NCBI RefSeq assembly: GCF_014274465.1 | Contig: NZ_CP060394.1 | Location: forward strand, 2,852,001 to 2,916,000 | Reading direction: 5' to 3' | From: Alloacidobacterium dinghuense | GTDB lineage: Bacteria; Acidobacteriota; Terriglobia; Terriglobales; Acidobacteriaceae | Length of the DNA stretch: 64,000 bases | Part shown: in pieces, positions 31,639 to 38,750 of the stretch | Layout of the letters: every line of letters begins with the position of its first letter | How positions within the stretch are numbered: the first letter of the stretch is position 1 | Made by a program: the position numbers and the translations under genes | Notes under the pieces: model-generated | What the model was told of the DNA's origin: nothing | Database searches by the model: none | The model's input: only the letters and a program-made list of their open reading frames with translations

Positions 31639-32148
31639 TTATAACTGCGTTATACCTTCTACCGGGCCAGAGGCCGTCCAGGTTTGCGAAGATTCTTGCC
31701 GCAATGCGGGCAAGTTGGCGGCTTCCGTCCGTTGATCTCCCTGAAGTCCTTCATCCGGCAACTGTCGCTGCAGAAGCGGTCTCTGTTTCTTTTTACGGGC
31801 TTGCCGCATCCGGCTCTTTGACACACGCGTAGGTACATGGGGTTTGCGCCCACCGTTTGATCCCTTCTCCTTCAGCTTGCTTTCGTGCATGGATGCGCCG
31901 AGTATTCCGTAGCCGGCGATGTCTCGATAGGGTGATTCGCCCAGGGCGTCGCGGTCGGTTGCAATGCGTTGCAGCTTGTCAAAGACCCGCGTGATGAGCA
32001 GCGCGTCGTCGAATTGCTCAGGGCGAATCCCATCGGGATACAGCAGGCGCAGGAAGGCACCGGACTTGGCAAAGCTGCTGCCATAAGCGGCGTTCTTCTT
32101 CTCGACCAGCGCGCCGATCTCGGTGGCGATGTGGAGGAACTGCTTCAC
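31639..32148 (-). CDS. Nucleotide-modification-associated (DUF1599-like) domain protein, with doubtful C-terminus
   Basis: The first about 95 residues match the pattern of nucleotide-modification-associated domain 1: LVEKKNAAYGSSFAKSGAFLRLL, then TRVFDKLQRIATDRDA, ESPYRDIAGYGIL. Such proteins occur in phages and may act on nucleotide pools. The remaining 70 residues are basic and Gln-rich and are read from the same bases as the zinc-finger gene 31659-31853 in another frame. Either the stop was lost recently or a frameshift separates them. The true end may be near 31850. Confidence 0.55.
   Translation of the reverse strand: MKQFLHIATEIGALVEKKNAAYGSSFAKSGAFLRLLYPDGIRPEQFDDALLITRVFDKLQRIATDRDALGESPYRDIAGYGILGASMHESKLKEKGSNGGRKPHVPTRVSKSRMRQARKKKQRPLLQRQLPDEGLQGDQRTEAANLPALRQESSQTWTASGPVEGITQL
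31659..31853 (-). CDS. Phage zinc-finger microprotein, 64 aa
   Basis: The frame holds two Cys sets: VCQRAGCGKPVKRNRDRFC with SDSCRMKDF (a treble-clef/MYM-like pattern) and PTCPHCGKN. Spacing and basic residues indicate a Zn-binding nucleic-acid-binding protein. It lies entirely inside the downstream half of the 31639-32148 frame. The motif content shows that this frame is the genuine coding one here. ATG at 31853 or, four codons later, the ATG of MYLRVC may be the start. Confidence 0.65.
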   Translation of the reverse strand: MGANPMYLRVCQRAGCGKPVKRNRDRFCSDSCRMKDFREINGRKPPTCPHCGKNLRKPGRPLAR

Positions 32149-32513
32149 GCTTGCGCTCCTGAGAATTTCCAGTGAATGATGTCGCCCTCGAAAGGTAGCC
32201 GACCGTTCCAGAACTTCATCATGTCGACATAGCTGGCAAAGCCATCAGCAGCAGCGAGCGCCTCACGCTCATCGCTATGAAGACGCTCGCCGTCTATAAA
32301 AATCGAGCCTGTTGAATCAATAACAATGTCCTGCACTTTTGTGCAGACCGGCTCCATCAGTCGTTCGCAAAATTTAGTACGCATCCCACAGAAGAGATAA
32401 AGGCGTTCACCGGGCTTCGTGCAGCGCTTGCGTTTTGCCCGAATGGTGTGACGTTTGCGGCCGCTGAGGATCATCGGCTTGAACTGTTGCTTGAAGTTGA
32501 AAGCAGCCATCAC
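32145..32513 (-). CDS. ASCH-domain protein
   Basis: The 122-residue protein has the ASCH pattern: FKPMILSGRKRHTIRAKRKR near the N-terminus, PGERLYLFCGMRTK and the final GDIIHW strand. ASCH domains resemble PUA and bind RNA or modified nucleotides; some are nucleases or amidohydrolases acting on N4-acetylcytidine. In phage early operons their role is unknown. It overlaps both neighbours by 4 bases. Confidence 0.7.
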   Translation of the reverse strand: MMAAFNFKQQFKPMILSGRKRHTIRAKRKRCTKPGERLYLFCGMRTKFCERLMEPVCTKVQDIVIDSTGSIFIDGERLHSDEREALAAADGFASYVDMMKFWNGRLPFEGDIIHWKFSGAQA

Positions 32514-32977
32514 AGCAAACCCTCCTCGTGCAGTAACCGAAGATCGAGCGAATCGAGCGCCGAGCCGTTATCCTTGCGCTTTTTCGCGCGCTCCAGAAAC
32601 CATGCGCGTACATCATCTTTCGATTCGACTTCGGCGGATTGCATGCCAACCGTCGCTTCGGAGCTGACCTTCTTCGGAAGACGGAAGCGATCGAGCGGCC
32701 CATTCTTGTAGCGCAGCAGATCGCGGAACCAGCGATAGATGCCTTCGCCTGGTGCGTGGTCATCGCTGGTGAGCCGATGCTGCAGGCACTGGTCGATTAT
32801 GCCGACGCTGATCGATGGATGCGCGCGCAGGAACGCCCCAACGCATCCCGCCTCGGCCGCGCCCCACGGAAGGTCCGGCGTATCGGGATTCTCAACGGAC
32901 CAATAGGCCGCGAGCAAGCTCTTCACCGTCGCGTGGCGATGATCGGAAGGTTCCTTACGTGGGCGGCGTGGGGACAT
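32510..32977 (-). CDS. Hypothetical early phage protein, 155 aa
   Basis: No family recognised. The protein has a helical body (VKSLLAAYWSVENPD, VGAFLRAHPSISVGIIDQCLQHR) and a charged C-terminus (DDVRAWFLERAKKRKDNGS). The order is reminiscent of small replication or DNA-binding accessory proteins, but no catalytic motif is visible. It overlaps the ASCH gene start by 4 bases. Confidence 0.6.
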   Translation of the reverse strand: MSPRRPRKEPSDHRHATVKSLLAAYWSVENPDTPDLPWGAAEAGCVGAFLRAHPSISVGIIDQCLQHRLTSDDHAPGEGIYRWFRDLLRYKNGPLDRFRLPKKVSSEATVGMQSAEVESKDDVRAWFLERAKKRKDNGSALDSLDLRLLHEEGLL

Positions 32978-32980
32978 GCC

Positions 32981-33157
32981 CTATCGTTCCCCCTCTATTA
33001 GCCCATCAACCTCGTCGATCATGTTCTGAACGCTATTGTTGATCTCCTCCGACGCTTCCACGTCGTCGTCCTGTTGCTGGCAGGCGACCACAAGAGCACG
33101 CAGCTCGCCCTTCGCACGTTCCCACTGGATCAAGGTTGCCGTATCCACTTGCATCAT
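32981..33157 (-). CDS. Hypothetical acidic phage microprotein, 58 aa
   Basis: MM start at 33157 overlaps the upstream stop (ATGATG/TGA). The protein is acidic and helical (RAKGELRALVVACQQQDDD, INNSVQNMIDEVDGLIEGE). Function unknown. A longer frame upstream crosses the gene 33154-33810 and is rejected. Confidence 0.6.
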   Translation of the reverse strand: MMQVDTATLIQWERAKGELRALVVACQQQDDDVEASEEINNSVQNMIDEVDGLIEGER

Positions 33158-33810
33158 GCCGCCTCTTCTTTCTTTGGCCGAATCGTCAGAGTTCCGATGC
33201 TGGGATTGAGCATCCCTTTGAGCCACGCTTCGTCGGCCAAGCGGAAGCGGTACTCGTCCATGTGATCCCAGAGAAAGCGCTGGACTGAGGCTTCTGTGAT
33301 GCGGCCCTCGCGCACAACGAGCCAGCCGCGCGCGATCCACGTCGAGATGCGGTTGTGGTGCACGCCGAGCAGCTCGCCCAGCAGGCGCGTGCTGTAGCCG
33401 TCGAGGACCTGCACGCCGATGCCAAGAGTGTGCAGCTTGCACTTGATGGCATACGGCGAACGGCGCATCACCTTCGCCATCTTGCGCAGCGGCATCTCGC
33501 CGGCCAACCCACGCGCCTGCTCGATCTCCTCGTCGCTCCACTTGCGCGGCATGAGCAGGATCAGGCGCATCTTCTGCGCGCGTTGATTGAGGACATGGCG
33601 CGGATAACTGAAGGTGTTGCTCAGGCGCGTCAGTTCGCGCGAGAGCTGCGTCTTGTTGCGGGCGATCCGGTATGCCTGGCGCAGCTGGTCGTCCATCTGC
33701 GACGTCCAGGGATAGCGGATCACCTGATAGGTGCGCAGCCGGCAGCCACGGCACAGGCCGTCTTTGGCCTGGACAGTTTCGCCGGCGCACTTGGCGCAAA
33801 GCATCAGCAC
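33154..33810 (-). CDS. Phage zinc-ribbon plus Myb/HTH DNA-binding protein
   Basis: The 218-residue protein starts with a zinc ribbon (LCAKCAGETVQ, DGLCRGCRL). It continues with two helical repeats, the second being SANT/Myb-like (RKWSDEEIEQARGLAGEMPLR, VMRRSPYAIKCKLHTLGI), then LGVHHNRISTWIARGWLVV, an HTH-type segment. It is probably a DNA-binding regulator or replication accessory factor of the prophage early operon; no exact family is recognised. Confidence 0.6.
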   Translation of the reverse strand: MLMLCAKCAGETVQAKDGLCRGCRLRTYQVIRYPWTSQMDDQLRQAYRIARNKTQLSRELTRLSNTFSYPRHVLNQRAQKMRLILLMPRKWSDEEIEQARGLAGEMPLRKMAKVMRRSPYAIKCKLHTLGIGVQVLDGYSTRLLGELLGVHHNRISTWIARGWLVVREGRITEASVQRFLWDHMDEYRFRLADEAWLKGMLNPSIGTLTIRPKKEEAA

Positions 33811-34340
33811 GCCTCCAGCTGGGCCTGCAGGATGGCCTTGATACCGATGGCCTTTTCTTCAGGAGAGAAATAGCCCCACACGAGATCCATGCGTTCGGGA
33901 GTCAGGGATACGCTGATCGTCTGCGGTTGGGTTTGCGTAGCTGCCGGCGTTCCGTCGACCGTCATGGTGGTCGACGACGAAGCCGTCACGGCGGCGGTCT
34001 TCTTAGCGCGGGTGCCCGGTTTCGCGGTGCTCCGGATGCCGTGCTGTTTGCGGATGTAAAACACCGTTCCATCCTTGACGCCGAGCCGACGTCCAAGCTC
34101 AACATTCGAGATCGATGGATCGGCAGCGATGATCTTTTGCTTAATGTCATCGGTAGTGCGTATCACGTTTTCCTCCAGTTGTGCGACGGCCGCGTGGGCC
34201 GGCGCTGATTGTGATTGCTGTTTGTTTTTGCAAGGCTCGCCAGCATCGCAAGCCCAGCAGATGGGATCGTCGACGGCATAGAGATCGGCGCGGCAGCAGC
34301 CGCAATCTATGCACATCGTTCCCAGGGGAGGTGTTTTCAT
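33804..34340 (-). CDS. Phage zinc-finger/HTH protein
   Basis: The ATG at 34340 (MKTPPLGTMCIDCGCC) overlaps the preceding stop. A Cys-rich N-terminus (CIDCGCCRADL and CWACDAGEPC) is followed by an HTH (SNVELGRRLGVKDGTVFYIRKQHGI), a Thr/Ala-rich linker and a C-terminal helix. Probably a DNA-binding regulator. The same early operon encodes several other Cys-rich small proteins. Confidence 0.6.
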   Translation of the reverse strand: MKTPPLGTMCIDCGCCRADLYAVDDPICWACDAGEPCKNKQQSQSAPAHAAVAQLEENVIRTTDDIKQKIIAADPSISNVELGRRLGVKDGTVFYIRKQHGIRSTAKPGTRAKKTAAVTASSSTTMTVDGTPAATQTQPQTISVSLTPERMDLVWGYFSPEEKAIGIKAILQAQLEAC

Positions 34341-34567
34341 CGGTGGCTCCTTGCTGTGCGTTCTTCCTTGAGGTAGTCGCGGGCTTCGGACCATGCCTCG
34401 ACGTAGCCTTCAGAGAACGATCGATAGAGCGCCTGCTGCAGCTCGCGGGGCAGTGAAAAATAGCAGCGCCGGCAGAAGGACTGTTTCTTGACCTTTGTGG
34501 ATCCGCATTCGCATTGCGTGGAGAACAACTGATCCCACGCTTCGGTTTCGAGACTGTGATCGCTCAA
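34337..34567 (-). CDS. Phage zinc-ribbon microprotein, 76 aa
   Basis: CECGSTKVKKQSFCRRCYF places four cysteines as two CxC/CxxC pairs, typical of a small zinc ribbon. The C-terminal half is a charged helix (YVEAWSEARDYLKEERTA). Overlaps both neighbours by 4 bases. Function unknown. Confidence 0.6.
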   Translation of the reverse strand: MSDHSLETEAWDQLFSTQCECGSTKVKKQSFCRRCYFSLPRELQQALYRSFSEGYVEAWSEARDYLKEERTARSHR

Positions 34568-34848
34568 CGCGCTCTCCTCCTTCTGCGAGCTGCCTTCTTG
34601 GCGGCCTTGCTTCTCGCGATGGAGCGAGCAATCGCTTTCTGCGGATCGGCATTGAACTCGTCGATGCGGCGGCCGAGGCTGACAATCCGTCCCGTCTTCT
34701 TCGCCCTTGCGATGATCTCCAGTCGCTCCGCTTCATCCAGGCATAAGACCCGGAGATAGCCGCGCGCCATCGTGATCAGCGCATCCTTGCTGAGCTTTTC
34801 CAGCTCATAGTAAGAGCGCTCTTCCGGCAGATAGCACCAGTAATTCAC
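34564..34848 (-). CDS. Hypothetical basic phage protein, 94 aa
   Basis: A GTG start (34848) overlaps the upstream stop (GTGA). The protein begins MNYWCYLPEERSYYELEKLS and ends in a strongly basic tail (RSKAAKKAARRRRR), suggesting nucleic-acid binding. No family recognised. Confidence 0.6.
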   Translation of the reverse strand: MNYWCYLPEERSYYELEKLSKDALITMARGYLRVLCLDEAERLEIIARAKKTGRIVSLGRRIDEFNADPQKAIARSIARSKAAKKAARRRRRAR

Positions 34849-35315
34849 TGCTGCCCTCCGCTGTGTGTCTCCTCTTCGATCGAGAGCTGGCCGCGCAGCT
34901 CAAGAATGGCGCGCGTGCCCACGAACACCTGGGCGCGCTTGAACATGGCAATTCCCTCTTCGATGTAAGGCCGCGCGGTGTCCAGCGCTTCCTCGTCGCT
35001 CATCACCAGGTAATAGCCACCGTCAGCGCCGTCGCGCGACGCGCCGATCTGCAGCTTGAAGTCGACGACCAGGCTGCGCACCATGTCCTTCACGAAGCGG
35101 GCGCTCAGATTCAGGCGCGATGAGATTTCGCTGATCTTGATTGCCTTGGAACGTCCGCGACGATAACGCAACAGCTCAAGAATGTGCCGCTGCTGCTCTG
35201 TGACGGGAAACTGCGTCCGGCCGCACAGCAGGTTCAGCACCTGCTGGTCGACCAGATCCTCGCGCTCCTGCATGAGCTGCTCCGGCGTCCTTGTCTCGAA
35301 GAGCGAGTTCTGCAT
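34845..35315 (-). CDS. Winged-helix phage protein, 156 aa
   Basis: The middle (RHILELLRYRRGRSKAIKIS, EISSRLNLSARFVKDMVRSL, then GYYLVMSDEE) reads as a winged helix with a beta wing. Phage members of this kind control gene expression. The acidic C-terminal helix may mediate dimers. The start overlaps the preceding stop (TAATG). Confidence 0.6.
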   Translation of the reverse strand: MQNSLFETRTPEQLMQEREDLVDQQVLNLLCGRTQFPVTEQQRHILELLRYRRGRSKAIKISEISSRLNLSARFVKDMVRSLVVDFKLQIGASRDGADGGYYLVMSDEEALDTARPYIEEGIAMFKRAQVFVGTRAILELRGQLSIEEETHSGGQQ

Positions 35316-35515
35316 TACCGCGCAGCCTTTCTGCCCGTGGCTTCATCGAGCGCCAAGCGCAGCGTGTGGGCCAGCTCACGCTTTGCAGCTTCGCCCATCT
35401 TTACGAATGCCTTCGCCGTCTCGCCATCCATGCGCCGAGCAGCGTTGGCGCACACGCGAATATCGAGAATGTGATTGTCGGCTTCGGCGAGTAGCCGCTC
35501 GATCTTGGCCGTCAT
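35315..35515 (-). CDS. Hypothetical helical phage microprotein, 66 aa
   Basis: ATG at 35515 overlaps the upstream stop by 4 bases; the protein is one or two amphipathic helices (ERLLAEADNHILDIRVC, KMGEAAKRELAHTLRLAL). Function unknown. Confidence 0.55.
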   Translation of the reverse strand: MTAKIERLLAEADNHILDIRVCANAARRMDGETAKAFVKMGEAAKRELAHTLRLALDEATGRKAAR

Positions 35516-35754
35516 TCCTGCCCCCCGAACAGCGAACGCTGTGGCGCGTGAGCCGGGCAGTAATCGCGATCGAAGCCAACGGACTTCGCGCACGCGTCGC
35601 AGATCGTGGCATCGCAGGTCTTTCCGTTGCCGGTGGGAAAGTCGCATAGCTTCGGAGCCGTCTTGCCGCAGAACTCGCATGCAGGAAGGCGCGGCTCTCT
35701 GCAATTGATGAGGAAGACGTGCCCCTGTTCGTCAACGTAGGGATGGCAAGGCAT
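35512..35754 (-). CDS. Phage Cys-rich (zinc-finger) protein, 80 aa
   Basis: Contains CEFCGKTAPKLCDF and CDATICDACAKSVGF with a final CPAH, seven cysteines and a histidine that can build two zinc sites (B-box/ribbon-like). Unknown function; part of the overlapping early operon. Confidence 0.62.
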   Translation of the reverse strand: MPCHPYVDEQGHVFLINCREPRLPACEFCGKTAPKLCDFPTGNGKTCDATICDACAKSVGFDRDYCPAHAPQRSLFGGQE

Positions 35755-36023
35755 TAGTTCATTCCCTCCAAGGTGTGTACCTGCTGAAAGGTTTTTCCCT
35801 GATAGCGCGCGTGCGCCTGGTCGAGGCCATCTGCGATACTGCGGAGCTTCTTAGCGAGTTCGCCGAAGCTCACGTCTCCGCCTGGAACGCAGACGCCCTG
35901 CGTAGGGGTAATCACGACTACGAGGTTGGCGCGATACTCGATGCCCAGTAGCTGGGCCGCCCGATCGAGGGCCGTGATCTGATCAGGCTGGACGCGTGAC
36001 ATTTTGCCGTCATCATTTGCCAT
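35754..36023 (-). CDS. Hypothetical phage protein, 89 aa
   Basis: The ATG at 36023 gives a small alpha/beta protein (IEYRANLVVVITPTQGVCVPG, then FGELAKKLRSIADGLDQAH). No family recognised. Extended reading to 36101 is not supported by a ribosome site. Confidence 0.55.
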   Translation of the reverse strand: MANDDGKMSRVQPDQITALDRAAQLLGIEYRANLVVVITPTQGVCVPGGDVSFGELAKKLRSIADGLDQAHARYQGKTFQQVHTLEGMN

Positions 36024-36217
36024 CAGCGGCCTCCTGCTTTCTTGGCGCATGCTGGGCACAGATCGCGCAATATGCCGCTGTCGAGCGTCTTGCGTCGCCA
36101 ACCAGCGCGCTTCGCGTGGGACCTCATCTCCGCTGGAGTGAAGATCGCGGCATCATAGGTCGGCTCGTCGTGCACTCTGCAGGAGTCGCAATAGAGCTGC
36201 ATGATCTTGACGATCAT
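36023..36217 (-). CDS. Phage zinc-ribbon microprotein, 64 aa
   Basis: CDSCRVHDEPTYDA and the C-terminal LCPACAKKAGG supply two CxxC pairs, the layout of a compact zinc ribbon. Overlaps its neighbours. Function unknown, possibly nucleic-acid binding. Confidence 0.6.
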   Translation of the reverse strand: MIVKIMQLYCDSCRVHDEPTYDAAIFTPAEMRSHAKRAGWRRKTLDSGILRDLCPACAKKAGGR

Positions 36218-36696
36218 CGGGCGGCCTCTTTCTCGATCTGCTCTTCGAGCGGCTCCCAGAACTTGTTGAACAGCTCAGCCTTTATCAAGTGGTCGAGCGA
36301 TTCCCACCATGCGTCGAGAGCAGCCTCAGAGACGCGCACGTCGAACTTGACGGGTTCGCGATGCTGTTTGCCCACGTCGGGATACTTGCGGTCAAGCAGA
36401 TGCTCGGTGGACTCGATCATGCTGCGGAACGTGCCTCTGGTCTGCGTAATAAAAGCGCGGCCCTTCGGCGTGATGGTCCAAAAGCCCCACGCCGGCAAGG
36501 AGCCTTCCGGTGCTTCCAGGCGCATATATTCGGCGTTCATCAGGAAGATGAGCGCCGCCTCGATATTGTCGACAGGCATCGGGAACTGATTTGCGGCGAA
36601 GTAGCGCTCGAAGTCTGCCACTACGAGCGGATGAGACTCAGAGCTGCACAGGGCGGCAAATTCGAGCACCATGCGTTGCGCGTGCGAGAGCGTCAT
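36214..36696 (-). CDS. Hypothetical early phage protein, 160 aa
   Basis: From the ATG at 36696. The N-terminal half (AQRMVLEFAALCSSESHPLVVADFERYF, WGFWTITPKGRAFI) looks like a winged helix ending in the TPKGRAF wing. The C-terminal half is helical and acidic. Probably DNA-binding; family not recognised. Overlaps the upstream gene by 4 bases. Confidence 0.55.
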   Translation of the reverse strand: MTLSHAQRMVLEFAALCSSESHPLVVADFERYFAANQFPMPVDNIEAALIFLMNAEYMRLEAPEGSLPAWGFWTITPKGRAFITQTRGTFRSMIESTEHLLDRKYPDVGKQHREPVKFDVRVSEAALDAWWESLDHLIKAELFNKFWEPLEEQIEKEAAR

Positions 36697-37244
36697 TGCG
36701 CGCCGCCTTTCTGAAACCCCACAGACGAAGACCTGTCCGTGGGGACCCCGTTCTTCGCCTTCTTCGCCGGCTTTGCCGGATCGGCGAGGACAACCTTGAG
36801 CGATGGCTTCTTGGCCTTGACGCTGATGCACCGGCCCCACAGGTTCAGGACCTTTTCAGCCAGGCGTTTCGGCAGGCTCTCGCTCTTGAGCGCGGACTCC
36901 GCGCCTTCGACGACTTCATACTTCGAGCGCAGCGTGAAGAGCTTGGGGAAGAACGCACCGTGCCCGTTGGCGTCGAGCGCCTCTCTGAGCGTCTCTACGC
37001 GCTCATCGTTGATGGTGAGCGTGTCGCCCCTGGTGACGGTCAGCTCAGCGAGCTTGCCTGTGAGCCGGCGCGATTTCTCCGCATACGGCGGAACAATGCC
37101 GTGCTCGGTGACCATCGCGACCGCTTCCTGCTCGATGGATTCGAACTCCGCCTTCTTTTGGGCGAGAGCCTCTTTGGCGTCCTGATAGCGCTTGGCGAGC
37201 GCATCAACAACTTCCGGTTCTGGCCGGATAAAGGTCTGATTCAT
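36693..37244 (-). CDS. Coiled-coil phage protein, possible Gam-type DNA-end protector
   Basis: The ATG at 37244 gives 183 residues. A long N-terminal coiled coil (VVDALAKRYQDAKEALAQKK, AEFESIEQEAV) is followed by a beta-rich part with VTRGDTLTIN and VETLREALDANG. This general plan recalls Mu Gam, the host-nuclease inhibitor encoded downstream of MuB, and the position fits, but key residues do not allow a firm match. The C-terminal tail is Lys/Pro-rich. Confidence 0.4.
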   Translation of the reverse strand: MNQTFIRPEPEVVDALAKRYQDAKEALAQKKAEFESIEQEAVAMVTEHGIVPPYAEKSRRLTGKLAELTVTRGDTLTINDERVETLREALDANGHGAFFPKLFTLRSKYEVVEGAESALKSESLPKRLAEKVLNLWGRCISVKAKKPSLKVVLADPAKPAKKAKNGVPTDRSSSVGFQKGGAQ

Positions 37245-37483
37245 GCTGCCTCCGTAGTTTGGTGAAGTTGAGAATCGAGCCAGCGCGAAAGCCGCGTGTG
37301 CGCGCAACCCTGTCCGCAGATGTGCTCGATTGCGAGATCCTGTGAACGGCCTTCATACATGGCGCCTTCCGCGCCAAAGCCGATGCCTGGAGCATCAATG
37401 CGGCGCACGGCTACCAGCCAGCTCTCGCCATCCTTCTTTTGCTGGCCGCAGACGTCGCAGGTGACTTGGGTCGTGATCGCCAT
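37241..37483 (-). CDS. Phage Cys-rich protein, 80 aa
   Basis: Start at the ATG at 37483. TCDVCGQQKKDGESW near the N-terminus and HICGQGCAHTRLSRWLD near the C-terminus form a zinc-ribbon-like pair flanking a beta segment. Function unknown. Overlaps the genes on both sides. Confidence 0.6.
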   Translation of the reverse strand: MAITTQVTCDVCGQQKKDGESWLVAVRRIDAPGIGFGAEGAMYEGRSQDLAIEHICGQGCAHTRLSRWLDSQLHQTTEAA

Positions 37484-37695
37484 CAGCGCACCACCTGGGC
37501 AATGCGGCCGTCGAAAAGGGCCGGCAGAAGTTCGCAAGCGAGCCAAAGCACCGCGAAGATAATCGCAGTGATCGCGAGGCGGTCAGCGGCGCGCATGCGC
37601 CTCCGCGCGGCGAGGCTGACGGTGATATCCACGTCCTGCTTCTGGCGCGCGACGACGATCGCACCCTCGCGCTGCATGAAGATGTCTACGCGCAT
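37483..37695 (-). CDS. Single-pass membrane microprotein, 70 aa
   Basis: A basic N-terminal half is followed by one transmembrane helix (LAITAIIFAVLWLACELLPAL, about 42-62). It is the first gene after the MuB-like ATPase gene, overlapping it by 10 bases. Function unknown. Confidence 0.58.
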   Translation of the reverse strand: MRVDIFMQREGAIVVARQKQDVDITVSLAARRRMRAADRLAITAIIFAVLWLACELLPALFDGRIAQVVR

Positions 37696-38750
37696 GCTTC
37701 CTCCTCACACCCCGTCGACGTGGACCTGTCGACGGGGACCCCGATCTTCGCCGCGTGCGCCTGGCTGATCTGGTCAAGCGCGTTGGTGAGCGTGCGGATG
37801 TTGATGTAGGTGCGGGCCTTCTCAAACGCGTCCTTGGTGGTGGCCTGCTTCATCAGGCCTTCGATCAGGGCGTTGCGCCTGGCTTCCGGCATGGGCGCGA
37901 GCAGATGGCCGATCTCACGCAGGATGATTCCCTCTGCCTCTTGCGGCTGCAGGCCGGGCAGCTTGACCTTGGCGATGATGCGCGAGTTCCATTGTTCGAG
38001 CGTCGCCGAGAAGCGATCGAACTTCTGCTTCAGATCGTGCGACCCGGCGAAGAGCAGCGAGAAGAACGGCGGCTGGTCGAGCAGCTCGCGCAGCACCTCG
38101 AAGCACTCGATCTCAAGATGCTGCGCCTCATCCACGACCAGGAGCGTGCGGCGCGTCTGAAAGTCGAAGCGCAGGTTTGAGAGCATGCGGTCTATGTCGT
38201 TGCCGGCATGGGAACCGCAGGCGATGCACACGCGGCGGATCAGATCACGGGGCCGCAGGTTCTGCCGCGCGTAGACGTAGTAGGCGCGCTGGCCGTGGCC
38301 GTTCTTGTGCAGCTCTTCCTGGTTGAGCCTTGCGACCTCATGCTCCAGCACAAAGCTCTTCTGCGATCCCGGCGGCGCGTACACCATGTAGGCCACCGGC
38401 TTCGGCAGCAGCTTCTGAAAGGTCTCGCGGATGGTGCGGACGTTCGCGGTGTCGTACAGCTCGCCCGAGACCCGCTGCGGCGGTTCGATGGGATGCGTCT
38501 CGATGAAGTGCTTGACCGCCTTGCGGACGCGAATGTCGGTGCGGCCAACGTTGTAATAGCGGTTGTCGAGGAAGAAACGCAGCGTGACGCCGGAATAGTT
38601 GATGCGCCGGGCAAAGTCATCCACCTTCAGGCCCGTGCGCCCAAGATAATCGAGCAAGAGCGCGCGAACGCTGTCGCTCTCCTGCTGCATGGTCGCAAGC
38701 GCGTCCATGCGTTCGTAAGTTGCTTCGTTTTTGACCGTGCGGCCTTTCAC
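37686..38750 (-). CDS. MuB-like AAA ATPase, transposition target-selection protein
   Basis: The 354-residue protein has an N-terminal HTH (LDYLGRTGLKVDDFARRINY, SGVTLRFFLD) as in MuB. An AAA domain follows, with a P-loop YAPPGSQKSF and Walker B RTLLVVDEAQH. In the P-loop the usual Gly before the Lys is Gln, an unusual variant. MuB binds target DNA in an ATP-dependent filament and stimulates the transposase. It overlaps the transposase gene by 4 bases, the Mu A-B order. Confidence 0.82.
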   Translation of the reverse strand: MKGRTVKNEATYERMDALATMQQESDSVRALLLDYLGRTGLKVDDFARRINYSGVTLRFFLDNRYYNVGRTDIRVRKAVKHFIETHPIEPPQRVSGELYDTANVRTIRETFQKLLPKPVAYMVYAPPGSQKSFVLEHEVARLNQEELHKNGHGQRAYYVYARQNLRPRDLIRRVCIACGSHAGNDIDRMLSNLRFDFQTRRTLLVVDEAQHLEIECFEVLRELLDQPPFFSLLFAGSHDLKQKFDRFSATLEQWNSRIIAKVKLPGLQPQEAEGIILREIGHLLAPMPEARRNALIEGLMKQATTKDAFEKARTYINIRTLTNALDQISQAHAAKIGVPVDRSTSTGCEEEACA

